From NCBI GenBank assembly GCA_025146135.1, contig CP102255.1:2976001-3040000 (forward strand): 64,000 nucleotides of DNA, in the 5' to 3' direction. The DNA comes from Anaerotruncus colihominis (GTDB lineage: Bacteria; Bacillota; Clostridia; Oscillospirales; Ruminococcaceae). Of this stretch, positions 17,398 through 25,482 are shown one piece after another (the stretch's first letter is position 1; the number at the start of each line of letters is the position of its first letter). Under the pieces are notes generated by a model. The model was not told the origin of the DNA and did no database searches. It saw nothing but the letters and a program-made list of their open reading frames with translations. The position numbers were made by a program, and so were the translations under genes.

Positions 17398-18128
17398 CAG
17401 AACCCTCCTGATTCTTTTAACGCTCCATCATAGGTGTGGCTTTCCCAGATGGCCTCAAATTCCGCTTTCTCTATGACGCAGGCGTGGAATTCCTCGCCCC
17501 AGACATGGGCGTTCAATTCCTCCACGGTGGGGATCGGCGTGATCTCGATAGCGCCGTCATAAAGGTCAGGGATGTTGCGGGTGCGGCCATCTGCAGAGAT
17601 GTCAATGGAGCGATGGGCCAACCGCTCATTTTCGGTATCCACTTCATAGAGGATCACCAACGGTTCTCCCTCCGGTGCGCCCTCCCAAAAGAGCTTGATG
17701 TACTCGATTTTGCCAAGATAAGTCCGCATCGTTTTTTCATCATCACAGGCTGCCCGGATCATTTTGGACAGCAGCATCAAATCGTCGATGTACTGGGAGT
17801 ACACGCAGAACACATCCTCGTCAGAGTCGAAGTGAAACAGATCCACGCCGCTGTTATTTTCCTCAAACTCCCGGATTACACCCCGGACCAACCGCTCCCA
17901 GTCTCCGTTGCTTCCAGTCAGTCCCAGCCGACGGAATTCTTCGGCCCGGAACCCATCGCTGATTTTCAGCAGAAGGGAGATGGCATAGGGGTGGTGGGGA
18001 ATGAGAAAGAATGGCGCGATCTGCTCCGGCTTCACCCAGATTTTGAAGGGCGGACGCGGATTGGGTACCCAGGGCAGCATCTCCCACTGGTCGTCCGGTC
18101 TGTTTCCGTATTGGGAAAAGTCTTTCAT
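17397..18128 (-). CDS. Imm51 plus DUF6881-like fusion protein
   Basis: A 243-residue protein with two parts. Residues 30-130 resemble Imm51 (PFFLIPHHPYAISLLLKISDGF, GSNGDWERL, FHFDSDEDVFCVYS). Residues 140-240 resemble DUF6881 (YIKLFWEGAPEGEPLVILYEVD, PIPTVEELNAHVW, FEAIWESH). Both are immunity-associated families, so this is another case of domains joined in one chain. The start at 18128 is the first in frame. Family calls are moderate. Confidence 0.72.
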   Translation of the reverse strand: MKDFSQYGNRPDDQWEMLPWVPNPRPPFKIWVKPEQIAPFFLIPHHPYAISLLLKISDGFRAEEFRRLGLTGSNGDWERLVRGVIREFEENNSGVDLFHFDSDEDVFCVYSQYIDDLMLLSKMIRAACDDEKTMRTYLGKIEYIKLFWEGAPEGEPLVILYEVDTENERLAHRSIDISADGRTRNIPDLYDGAIEITPIPTVEELNAHVWGEEFHACVIEKAEFEAIWESHTYDGALKESGGF

Positions 18129-18151
18129 GTAATCCCTCGCTTTCCGTCACA

Positions 18152-18610
18152 TCAGCAGCTCAGTTGTCCTCCGTTTGCCGGGCGGAGTATCCTTCGGCCC
18201 GCCAGCAGCTCCTCCAGCTTTTTGGCCAGCGCCTCCACAATGGCGTGGCAGGGGTTTTCATAGCCCACGATCTCCAGCTTTTGCAGTTCGACGCAGTGGA
18301 GCGTTCCATAGAAGCCCAGCATAAACTCCGTCAATTCAGCGATCATCTGGTAGCCTTCCATGTTGTCCACATCCGTCTGACCTTCTTTTGCGGTCATCAG
18401 CCCAATGATCCCCACCGCCACGGTGAAAGCGCCACAGCAGGACTGCTCAGTCTGCATCCCAAGTCCCATGACGGAGAACATTTTCCGTGTCTCCTCGGAC
18501 AAATTCAGATGGTAATATTCATTGCAGGCCATGAACATAGCCTCGGCGCAGGTCAGTTCCGTGCCGATGTGGTAGTGGTTGACCAGTTCATAGAGTTTCA
18601 TTGTTGCCAT
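18152..18610 (-). CDS. C_GCAxxG_C_C family putative redox protein
   Basis: A 152-residue helical protein with the family's cysteine pattern: Cys in a TCAEAMFMAC helix, SCCGAFTVAVGIIGL for the CGAxxG core, and Cys residues in GTLHCVELQ and ENPCHAIV. The family is predicted to be redox-active or metal-binding, and in Clostridia it is often a housekeeping protein. GGAG lies six bases before the ATG at 18610. It overlaps the NADAR gene end by 13 bp. It is an odd member of an immunity array. Confidence 0.82.
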   Translation of the reverse strand: MATMKLYELVNHYHIGTELTCAEAMFMACNEYYHLNLSEETRKMFSVMGLGMQTEQSCCGAFTVAVGIIGLMTAKEGQTDVDNMEGYQMIAELTEFMLGFYGTLHCVELQKLEIVGYENPCHAIVEALAKKLEELLAGRRILRPANGGQLSC

Positions 18611-19467
18611 ACTGTACTCCAATCGCAAAGCATTTCATTCTGTGTCACCCGGCGCAGCTCGTCCCGCACCTCCATCAGCGCAAAGCCCAGCAGGTTTTGT
18701 CCCCGCCACTTCATGGGGTCCTGGGCCTCCGGGGAGCAGGCCGCGAGGCGGATTCCCCAGATGTTGTCATAGGGGCTGGCCTCCACCAGCACGCTGTCCC
18801 CGGTGGAGAGGAGAAACTCCCGCAGTTCGCGGTTCTGGCTGAATTTGTGCCAGTTGCCAAGCAGCACAATGGCGTACTTGAACTTGTCCCATACCTTCTG
18901 CTCAAAGCCCCGCACCTTGCGGCCCAGGGCCTTGATCTGCTTTTGGTCGCTGCATTTCAAAATCTGGTCCCGGATCTCTTTGTCGCCGAACAGCTCGGCC
19001 TTGGCAGCCATCATATACTGCTCCATGCAGAGGTAGGCGTCAGCCATCGTATAGAAGTCCTCCATCCACCACTGGCTGAGGCAGCTTTTTGTCAGCTGGC
19101 CGTCCTGGGCAGGCTGATGGCCCCAGAACAGGCACAGCTCTCGCGTTCTCCCCGCAACAAACTCCTGCTGGAGCCACTGGCGGGTGTACTTGGGCTGTCC
19201 CTCCGGCTGCCACGCATCCACAAAAAAGTCACCATGCTCCAGCACCTCGCCGCTGTCCTCGTCATCCCACCAGCCCTTCCAGGTCACCGGTTCGGGAAAG
19301 AGTGCACGGTATTCCACCTGTTCCTCCGGGGAAAGAGTATCCAGCCAATCTCCAAATCTATATATGTAATCTTCGCCATAGCTCATACGCCAACCGATAG
19401 AATATCTTTCGATCTCCCGATAAGCCAGCCAAGGGGGCGGCATGATTTTCTTATCTTGTAGTGCCAT
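18598..19467 (-). CDS. NADAR-family N-glycosidase (YbiA-like)
   Basis: A 289-residue protein. The NADAR fold covers about residues 105-285: FWGHQPAQ, CLSQWWMEDF, YLCMEQYMMAAKAELFGD, ILKCSDQKQIKALGRKV, KFSQNRELREFLLSTGD, and VLVEASPYDNIWGI. NADAR enzymes cleave N-glycosidic bonds of ADP-ribosylated guanine bases or riboflavin intermediates. The 100-residue N-terminal extension is acidic. The ATG at 19467 is preceded by AAGGA; the longer frame lacks a site. In this setting removal of ADP-ribose put on nucleic acids by a toxin is a reasonable hypothesis. Confidence 0.88.
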   Translation of the reverse strand: MALQDKKIMPPPWLAYREIERYSIGWRMSYGEDYIYRFGDWLDTLSPEEQVEYRALFPEPVTWKGWWDDEDSGEVLEHGDFFVDAWQPEGQPKYTRQWLQQEFVAGRTRELCLFWGHQPAQDGQLTKSCLSQWWMEDFYTMADAYLCMEQYMMAAKAELFGDKEIRDQILKCSDQKQIKALGRKVRGFEQKVWDKFKYAIVLLGNWHKFSQNRELREFLLSTGDSVLVEASPYDNIWGIRLAACSPEAQDPMKWRGQNLLGFALMEVRDELRRVTQNEMLCDWSTVWQQ

Positions 19468-19481
19468 AGGGTTTGTCCTTT

Positions 19482-19718
19482 CTACCGTAATTCTTCTTTC
19501 ACATCCAGCGGAGCACCGTCCAGGGATGTGATCTGTGCCAGCTCTGTTTCCGTCAGATTTTTCAGGAAAATGCAGTATTCGTCCGGGTGGCCTCCCACAA
19601 ATTCCATTTTGGGCATCCCGATTTGCTCCGAGTCGGTGATCCACAGGCAAGGCTCTCCCGTCGCCCAAAACCGCGCCAGGGTAAGACGCTGACCACGATA
19701 AAGGGCATTCTGATCCAT
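19482..19718 (-). CDS. Hypothetical protein, 78 aa
   Basis: A small protein (starts MDQNALYRGQRLTLARFW) with strand-rich texture. The ATG at 19718 is chosen because AGGAGG is seven bases upstream; the ATG six bases earlier sits against that site. It overlaps or abuts the end of the zinc-ribbon gene and ends 14 bp before the NADAR gene. Not recognised. Confidence 0.6.
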   Translation of the reverse strand: MDQNALYRGQRLTLARFWATGEPCLWITDSEQIGMPKMEFVGGHPDEYCIFLKNLTETELAQITSLDGAPLDVKEELR

Positions 19719-19720
19719 CC

Positions 19721-20320
19721 TCATCCCTCCTGTAGCTTCTTCAGCAGCTTCACGATCCGCTCCCGGTTCTTTGCTGTTTTCATGAATGTGGGGAGATGAT
19801 CGGCCTGGGTCTTTTTCTGGCTTCCCGATGGCTTTTCTCGCAAATCGGCGCTGAGATAGTCGATCAGATAGGCAAGGTGCTCCCGGTTGAGGGCCCAGAC
19901 CGGCTTACCCTGGAATGAGGTCAAAAACCACAGTTCCAGGCCGAACCAGGGGTCCTTTCCGCCCTGAATCTCCGCACCATAGGAGAAAGCCTCCGCCGTC
20001 TTATGTACCTCGCCCGGCATGGTTGTTCCGCAATAGGGGCAGGCCACATGGAGGACGGAAAAATGCTGCCTTGCCTCATCTTCAATATCCACCCGATAGT
20101 ACCTGCCGCAGTTTTTGCACTGGTTATGGACATCATAGCGGTAGATCGTCCGGTCGCGTGTCTCCTGATGGCCGCAGCTCAAGCAGCGGAAATAGGCGTC
20201 ATCCTCATCCGCTGTCACCACACCCGCGCCATGGCACTTGGGGCATTTTACCTGGATGCCAGTGGTGAAGGCGCTGTAGGCACTGTGGGTGAAATAGGGT
20301 TCATCAACAATTCGGCTCAT
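19721..20320 (-). CDS. Zinc-ribbon hypothetical protein
   Basis: A 199-residue protein with three clear cysteine pairs that suggest two zinc ribbons: CPKC and CLSC at about residues 26-50, then CKNC and CPYC at about 68-100. The C-terminal half has a WFLTSFQGKPVWALNREHL segment and a basic tail (KKTQADHLPTFMKTAKNRERIVKLLKKL). Similar proteins are common hypotheticals. The first cysteine pairs could bind nucleic acid, but no function is known to me. Confidence 0.7.
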   Translation of the reverse strand: MSRIVDEPYFTHSAYSAFTTGIQVKCPKCHGAGVVTADEDDAYFRCLSCGHQETRDRTIYRYDVHNQCKNCGRYYRVDIEDEARQHFSVLHVACPYCGTTMPGEVHKTAEAFSYGAEIQGGKDPWFGLELWFLTSFQGKPVWALNREHLAYLIDYLSADLREKPSGSQKKTQADHLPTFMKTAKNRERIVKLLKKLQEG

Positions 20321-20342
20321 GTGCCCACACGCTCCTTTCGAT

Positions 20343-20894
20343 TCAAGGCTCGGCGGACAGCGTTTTTTTCATGTCCGTCAGGTCTTTTTCATCTAAACCG
20401 TATGCCTGCTCAATCAGATTCGCATACCGATCTGCATACTGTGAGAACTCTGCTTCACAGTGCAAATCATACAGCAGCAGGCAGCCGTTGTGGAATATAA
20501 CAGGATCAGGTTCCGCCTTTTCGCCCTCGACAGCTGCCAGACGAAGCACCTCATCGGCAATGGTAAGTCGCTCTGACGGGTCTTTGATTTTAGACAATGC
20601 CATTCTCGCATAAGCGGCAATCTCATCTTGTTCCTGTAGGGCAATCGCTGTCAGTTCTTTCAGAACTAAGAGAAGGGCTTTTTCGTCCCACATCTCTGTG
20701 CTGCGCAGAAGATCTACTACCAGCATTCTTCTGTGAATATCCCGATTTTCCCAAGAGTCCAGCTCCAGCAGCAAATCCTTTTGCTTTTTTTGATCTGGTT
20801 CATGGGCCCAATCAAACAGCTTTGCCCGAAAAATCTGATAGGCCGACATCATTTCCATCCATGCCGAGCTATGATCCTTGCTGAACTCTATCAT
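20343..20894 (-). CDS. Hypothetical helical protein, 183 aa
   Basis: An acidic, almost wholly helical protein (MIEFSKDHSSAWMEMM at the start, LLLVLKELTAIALQEQDEIAAYARMAL in the middle, DLTDMKKTL at the end). It looks like a small helical-repeat fold. I do not recognise it. A GAGGAG site lies upstream of the ATG at 20894, and the gene begins within 15 bp of the LRR-like gene stop. Confidence 0.62.
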   Translation of the reverse strand: MIEFSKDHSSAWMEMMSAYQIFRAKLFDWAHEPDQKKQKDLLLELDSWENRDIHRRMLVVDLLRSTEMWDEKALLLVLKELTAIALQEQDEIAAYARMALSKIKDPSERLTIADEVLRLAAVEGEKAEPDPVIFHNGCLLLYDLHCEAEFSQYADRYANLIEQAYGLDEKDLTDMKKTLSAEP

Positions 20895-20908
20895 GCTACT
20901 CGTTCTCC

Positions 20909-22390
20909 TCAAAAATCACGAAGCTCATCAAACTTCTCAATCAGGGCATCTTTCTGGAGCGCATCACCCGGCAGGGCATCCAGGATACCCCGCAGGGCCA
21001 TGTAGATTTCATCCCGTTCCTCGGTTTCGATAAAGCCCATCTTGTTGAAGGTCTGGGTATAGGCTGTCACCGCATCCAGCGCCTGGGACTGGGCGTCCTC
21101 GCCCGGTTCAGCGGCCAGCTTCATCAACTGGGAACGGGTCTTGCGGTATTGATTGGCTGCCTTTTTCGCAGCAGAAGCAGGGATATGCTCCGCACCGTCC
21201 CAGCCTCGGAAGGGATTGTCCAGGTTTTGTGCCAGCCACTCCGGTTTCCGGGGCTTGGTGATCCGCAGATCCATTCCCGGCTTGCTTTTCCAGAGCTGCT
21301 TTGCCGCTTTTGCTGCCGTCTCCGGCAGGCTGGTCATCCAGAACCAGCGAAGCTCCGGCATCTGCTCCGGGGTGGGGATGTCAGCTGCGCCGAAGCCGAA
21401 CAGGTCGAAGGTGGAGAGGTTCGTCAGTTCCCGAAACCCTTCCACAGCGGAGAAGTTCCCCAGGTTTCCCGGCGCGCCCCAGAGCCGCAGCTCCTTCAGA
21501 TGGGGATGGACAGCAGCCAGCCTGGTCAGATCAAAGTCCTTCAGCTCGATGCCATGCAGCCCCCGTAGGTTCGGCAGTTCCGTGTGCGGGCGGTATTCCC
21601 CGATAAATTGGAGGTTCAAACCGCTGCCATCTTCGGGGGCATGGATTGCACAGGCGTCCGGCCCCTTGTTCTGGAACAGGAGCTGCTCCGTTCCCTCACA
21701 CAGCCACAGCTCCTCCAGCCCGGTCATGTCCAGCATCAGCTTTCTGATGCTGGTGCCCCGCAGATCAAGTGTCCTCTGACTGTGGTTCAGCAAAGTCACT
21801 TCATCAACAAAGGGGGTTTCCCGCAAAAACTCCAGCAGATCCGGGTGCCACCGCTGGCAGATGAGGTCGGAGAGGCAGGGCAGTGCCTTTAGTTCCAGCG
21901 CCGAATCGAATGGTGCATACTGGTCCATCACCCGATGGTTGTTGACCTTCAGCTGGATGCCGCCGATCTCCGTTTGCTCGTCGCTCTCCATGGCCTCCTT
22001 GAAGGTCCGCCGCCGTTCCTCCGGGATGGCCTGCCACCGGATCTGGAGGTACACATCATAGCCGTCACTCCAGCCGCCGTAGGAGCGGCAGGGCTGGTCG
22101 GTGAAGGGTGGAAGTGTGCCAACCAGCTTATACTGAGGCGGGACCTCCACCGGCACCCGCAGCAGATGAAGGTCACGGGACCAGTACATGAAGTCCTTGT
22201 AGAGCGGGCGGAGATGGGGCAGTTCCTCCAATGTCAGAGGGGCGTCACCTGTCCAGTCCAGAGAGAGGACCACCGCCCAGGGCTGCTTACTCACCGTGTC
22301 CGGCGGCGCAATATAGGCCACCTGACAGGCGGTGTAGCGTTTCAGATATTGGTTGTAGACCGTATAGACCTCTCCGGCGCTGACTTTCAT
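20909..22390 (-). CDS. Leucine-rich-repeat-like protein with Imm26-like N-terminus
   Basis: A 493-residue protein. Residues 1-75 (GEVYTVYNQYLKRYTACQVAYI, then AVVLSLDWTG) resemble Imm26. Residues about 175-370 carry irregular leucine-rich repeats (VTLLNHSQRTLDLRGTSIRKL, LEELWLCEG, LRGLHGIELKDF, LKELRLWGAPGNLGNFSAV). A helical tail follows. LRR proteins bind partners through the repeat surface; here toxin binding is a guess. GAGGAG lies nine bases before the ATG. Confidence 0.72.
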   Translation of the reverse strand: MKVSAGEVYTVYNQYLKRYTACQVAYIAPPDTVSKQPWAVVLSLDWTGDAPLTLEELPHLRPLYKDFMYWSRDLHLLRVPVEVPPQYKLVGTLPPFTDQPCRSYGGWSDGYDVYLQIRWQAIPEERRRTFKEAMESDEQTEIGGIQLKVNNHRVMDQYAPFDSALELKALPCLSDLICQRWHPDLLEFLRETPFVDEVTLLNHSQRTLDLRGTSIRKLMLDMTGLEELWLCEGTEQLLFQNKGPDACAIHAPEDGSGLNLQFIGEYRPHTELPNLRGLHGIELKDFDLTRLAAVHPHLKELRLWGAPGNLGNFSAVEGFRELTNLSTFDLFGFGAADIPTPEQMPELRWFWMTSLPETAAKAAKQLWKSKPGMDLRITKPRKPEWLAQNLDNPFRGWDGAEHIPASAAKKAANQYRKTRSQLMKLAAEPGEDAQSQALDAVTAYTQTFNKMGFIETEERDEIYMALRGILDALPGDALQKDALIEKFDELRDF

Positions 22391-22405
22391 GGCGCCACGC
22401 TCCTC

Positions 22406-22642
22406 TCATCCGTTCTTTTCCAGATAGAATCCCCATACGCAGTTGGAGAACTCCCCGGCGGCAAAGCGGTGGATCTGCCCGTCAATCTCCACCTGCCAGA
22501 CCTCGAAGGTATGGTCTTGGTGATAGATTGGGTCTTTGACTTTTACTCGCTTGCCGGTGGTTTGCCAGTCGTAGTCAAAGATGTTCACACCGAACAATTT
22601 ACATTGACCGTCTGGGCCAAAGGTTTCATATTCCCAAGCCAT
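22406..22642 (-). CDS. Hypothetical protein, 78 aa
   Basis: A small strand-rich protein (MAWEYETFGPDGQCKLFGV ... WQVEIDGQIHRFAAGEFSN). The ATG at 22642 has GAGG five bases upstream; the GTG at 22654 does not. The family is not recognised. It lies 15 bp from the LRR-like gene, and its site overlaps the last codons of the LRR-NTF2 gene. Confidence 0.62.
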   Translation of the reverse strand: MAWEYETFGPDGQCKLFGVNIFDYDWQTTGKRVKVKDPIYHQDHTFEVWQVEIDGQIHRFAAGEFSNCVWGFYLEKNG

Positions 22643-22650
22643 GTGATGCC

Positions 22651-23610
22651 TCACAATCCCGTGCGCTGCCAGCCGTCCAGTCGCTCCTGAACCCCGTCGA
22701 CCATCCAGTTATCGCCCACACGCTTCATGAGGAAGCGGCGGTCAAAGCCGGTGTTTTTCTCTCTGGTGTAGATGTAGAGCTTGTTCTTGGTGATCTGCTC
22801 CGCGTCAAGGAATACTTCCCCGTTGTAGGTGCCCAGGGCGCTGTACGAGAGGCCCAGAGGCCGGTAGCCCGGACGGGGCTTTTCGCTCACATACTTCTCC
22901 CAGATCGCCAGCAGGCGGGGCACAGCCTCGGCATCTTCAAACCCGGCCTGCTCCATGTACTGCTCCCATTCCGTCATTTCTGCAAAGAAAGAGGACAACA
23001 CCCTGCGGCATTCCACCGCAGCCTGTTCATCCAGCTGGGATGGCTTTTTGGCCTTTTCCCGCTGGAGCTGGGAGAAGTGTTCCATCTGCTCCTTGGTGAA
23101 TTGCACATGGGCCACCGGCTCGATGCGGCTGTTGCCGGCGATGGCCAGCAGGCCCTCATAGGTAACGGCGGTATGGTCGATCTGAATGTGGGAGAGTTTG
23201 GGGATGGAGGCCGCCTGGAGCAGACCGACATCATCCAGCCCAGTGCGGTTGAGAGTGATAAGGTCCAGCTTGCAGCCTTGCAAGGCGGACAGGCCGCTGC
23301 CGTGGATGGCGGCGTTGCCGTCCAACAGCAGATAGCGCAGCTTGGGCATAGCAGAAAAAACGGAGAAACAGGCGTCGGTGAGCGCACCGTCCTCCACGCC
23401 GAAGTTGGCCATGCTTTTATGCCCGGCAAAGGGGACAAGCAGTTCATCGGTCACCGGATAGCCTTTCACATGAAAACCCACCAGGGTGTAAGCGGCCAGC
23501 TGCTCCATGATCTCTGTGGTCAGCTCCGGGACTTCAAATTGCTTTTCTCCGTCTAAGGTCAGGACACCGCTCTCCCAGTTCACTGTCCGCGCCCGTTTCG
23601 GCCATTCCAT
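22651..23610 (-). CDS. LRR plus NTF2-fold immunity-like protein
   Basis: A 319-residue protein. Residues 70-165 are leucine-rich-repeat-like (MPKLRYLLLDGNAAIHGSGLSAL, LDLITLNRTGLDDVGLL, LSHIQIDHTAVTYEGL). The C-terminal 115 residues have the order of an NTF2-fold immunity domain: a helix with WEKYVSEKPRPGY, then RFLMKRVGDNWMVDGVQ. NTF2-like folds are recurrent immunity domains. GGAGGG lies eight bases before the ATG. Good fold-level evidence; partner unknown. Confidence 0.75.
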   Translation of the reverse strand: MEWPKRARTVNWESGVLTLDGEKQFEVPELTTEIMEQLAAYTLVGFHVKGYPVTDELLVPFAGHKSMANFGVEDGALTDACFSVFSAMPKLRYLLLDGNAAIHGSGLSALQGCKLDLITLNRTGLDDVGLLQAASIPKLSHIQIDHTAVTYEGLLAIAGNSRIEPVAHVQFTKEQMEHFSQLQREKAKKPSQLDEQAAVECRRVLSSFFAEMTEWEQYMEQAGFEDAEAVPRLLAIWEKYVSEKPRPGYRPLGLSYSALGTYNGEVFLDAEQITKNKLYIYTREKNTGFDRRFLMKRVGDNWMVDGVQERLDGWQRTGL

Positions 23611-23624
23611 CGCTGTTTCCCTCC

Positions 23625-24572
23625 TTACGCCTGCTCCTTGTAGCTGGCTTCAATGTCGATGAAGCGCACATACACGGCGCAGACTTCGCCCTTTGCATCA
23701 TAGCCGAAGTAGACGGGATAGTAGCCGTCACCCCAGCCGGAAGCAAAGATGGGCAGATTGCAGTCCGTGTCCGGCACCGTCCAGTTGAGCCAGTCGCCGC
23801 AGTCTCCCTGATATTTAGGGTGGGCTTTGGCGTTTTCCTCCAGAAGATCGCAGAACAGGTCGTTGTAGGGGTCGATGTCCGGGTCTTCTTCCAAACGCTT
23901 GGCCCAGTAGGTCTTGAAGGCCGCCTGGGTCTGGATGTCCGCAACACAGCCCATTCCAGCGTCTACGCCAAAGCCAAAATACTCGTCCTCGCCTAATTCC
24001 TCGTCCAGATCCTCTTTGCCGGTCATGCCCAGCTCATAGCGGACAGGCTTTTCCCGGCTGACCTCCACCTTGACACAGGCATAGCGGTCACCATATTTCT
24101 CACTGGGTACCACACAGATCTTTACGGGATAAGTCCCGGCGGGGATTGTCTGTATAAAGGGCGGTGTGTCCTCCAGCTCCACCAGCGGATCACAGGCGAA
24201 AATTGTTCCGGTAGGAAAGAGGACGGCCCCGATGTCCAGCACATCCACGCCCATATTCCCAATCACTTTCTCAGTGAAATGAGCGTCCAGGTCCGTTTTG
24301 CAGGCCAGTTTGTCCTTAACGGATTCATATTTGTTCAGCCATTCTGTTGTCGGCATACTCGTTTCCTCCTGTTGATTTGGTTTCTTGATGTACTCGCTCT
24401 TTGAGCCATCCCAATAGCAGTTCACACACCGGCCATTCTGAAAATGATGGTCACAATTTGGGTAGCCATAGAGAATATGGGCACATTCCGGGCACAGCCC
24501 CATCATCTGTGAGGAGCCTTTGGAAAACAGGCTGCCGCACTCATCACAGACGGCCAGTTCTTTTTCTGCCAT
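23625..24572 (-). CDS. DUF4241 protein with N-terminal zinc fingers
   Basis: A 315-residue protein. The first 55 residues hold cysteine pairs CDEC, CPEC and CVNC with histidines, a probable zinc-binding module. The DUF4241 domain follows at about 85-310: GTIFACDPLVEL, PFIQTIPAGTYPVKICVV, and YFGFGVDAGMGCVAD. DUF4241 is an immunity-associated family. The ATG at 24572 has GGTGAG just upstream; the GTG at 24581, which overlaps the stop of the previous gene, is an alternative. The zinc module is not part of ordinary DUF4241 proteins. Confidence 0.85.
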   Translation of the reverse strand: MAEKELAVCDECGSLFSKGSSQMMGLCPECAHILYGYPNCDHHFQNGRCVNCYWDGSKSEYIKKPNQQEETSMPTTEWLNKYESVKDKLACKTDLDAHFTEKVIGNMGVDVLDIGAVLFPTGTIFACDPLVELEDTPPFIQTIPAGTYPVKICVVPSEKYGDRYACVKVEVSREKPVRYELGMTGKEDLDEELGEDEYFGFGVDAGMGCVADIQTQAAFKTYWAKRLEEDPDIDPYNDLFCDLLEENAKAHPKYQGDCGDWLNWTVPDTDCNLPIFASGWGDGYYPVYFGYDAKGEVCAVYVRFIDIEASYKEQA

Positions 24573-24577
24573 AGAGC

Positions 24578-24904
24578 TCACCAGTCCCGTTCCCGGATGG
24601 CCTCCTCGGTATCAATGGGGATATTGAACCACTCCAGAATGTAGGCCACATTTGCTGCAATGCATTCCCGTGCCACCGTTTCGATCTCACTGTCGTTCTC
24701 GTCAAACTCCTCCTGGAGATCATTGATGCCGCAGACCGCCTCGTCCAGCGTCTCCTGCACTACTTCAATGTCGGTTTCGCCGCTCTCCAGCAGGTCGATG
24801 ACCTTCTGAAGTTCGTCTTTTACCTTGTCCACCAGAAAGGCAGGATAGTAATCGTCCTGATACATCTCGTCCAGCAGTTTATAATTTTTGTCAAATTCTT
24901 TCAT
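24578..24904 (-). CDS. DUF5713 family protein
   Basis: A 108-residue acidic helical protein matching DUF5713 almost end to end: LLDEMYQDDYYPAFLVDKVKD, the LLESGETDIEVVQETLDEAV segment, ENDSEIETVARECI, and a final EEAIRERDW. The family is found among immunity genes; its activity is unknown. AAAGGAG is eight bases before the ATG at 24904. The stop overlaps the possible GTG start of the DUF4241 gene. Confidence 0.88.
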   Translation of the reverse strand: MKEFDKNYKLLDEMYQDDYYPAFLVDKVKDELQKVIDLLESGETDIEVVQETLDEAVCGINDLQEEFDENDSEIETVARECIAANVAYILEWFNIPIDTEEAIRERDW

Positions 24905-24920
24905 AGGGATTGCTCCTTTC

Positions 24921-25466
24921 TCATTCAAACATCAAACCGTATGATTCGGTCAAACTTCCATCATCCTCATGGAAAATACACCGGTACAGAGGCTCACGCT
25001 GTGTTGCTTTGCGGAATCGCTCCAGAACCGGAGCCAGCGGTTCACCGGTAGGGATGCCAAGCGCATCAGCTACCCGCCGCCAGCTGTCCACATCCATATC
25101 TTCCAAGTTGCAGTTGCGTTGTCTCTGCCCATACTCCTCCAATGTCTTGGAATCCACATACTGCTTTGTGTCACAGCAGTCGTGCCAGCAGATACAGCTC
25201 ACGATCAGGGAAAAGAGCTCGTCCATGCTCTCAACCAGACGGCCCGCTTCACCTTCGCTGCTGTAATAGCCGATGGAGCCATCTTCCAACAGATGGTATT
25301 CTCCGCCGGAGCCATCTCTGGCAAACGCCATACCGGGCAGAGAGAAGGTGCATCGGCCTTCCGCCTCATCCCTCGGGGACAACTCATCCAGCAGGAAGAA
25401 GTCAAACAGCGAATCAAATTCCTCTGCCAAATCAGGGTTTTCATGTAATATCTTCAAATAGTCCAT
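24921..25466 (-). CDS. SUKH-like immunity-type protein
   Basis: A 181-residue acidic protein. FSLPGMAFARDGSGGEYHLLEDGSIGYYSSEGEAGR (here in two halves, about residues 42-78) followed by SMDELFSLIVSCICWHD is typical of SMI1/KNR4-like proteins whose family core is G-x-x-FA-x-DGSGGEY. GGAGG precedes the ATG. Confidence 0.78.
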   Translation of the reverse strand: MDYLKILHENPDLAEEFDSLFDFFLLDELSPRDEAEGRCTFSLPGMAFARDGSGGEYHLLEDGSIGYYSSEGEAGRLVESMDELFSLIVSCICWHDCCDTKQYVDSKTLEEYGQRQRNCNLEDMDVDSWRRVADALGIPTGEPLAPVLERFRKATQREPLYRCIFHEDDGSLTESYGLMFE

Positions 25467-25482
25467 AGTCGTTTTCCTCCGT

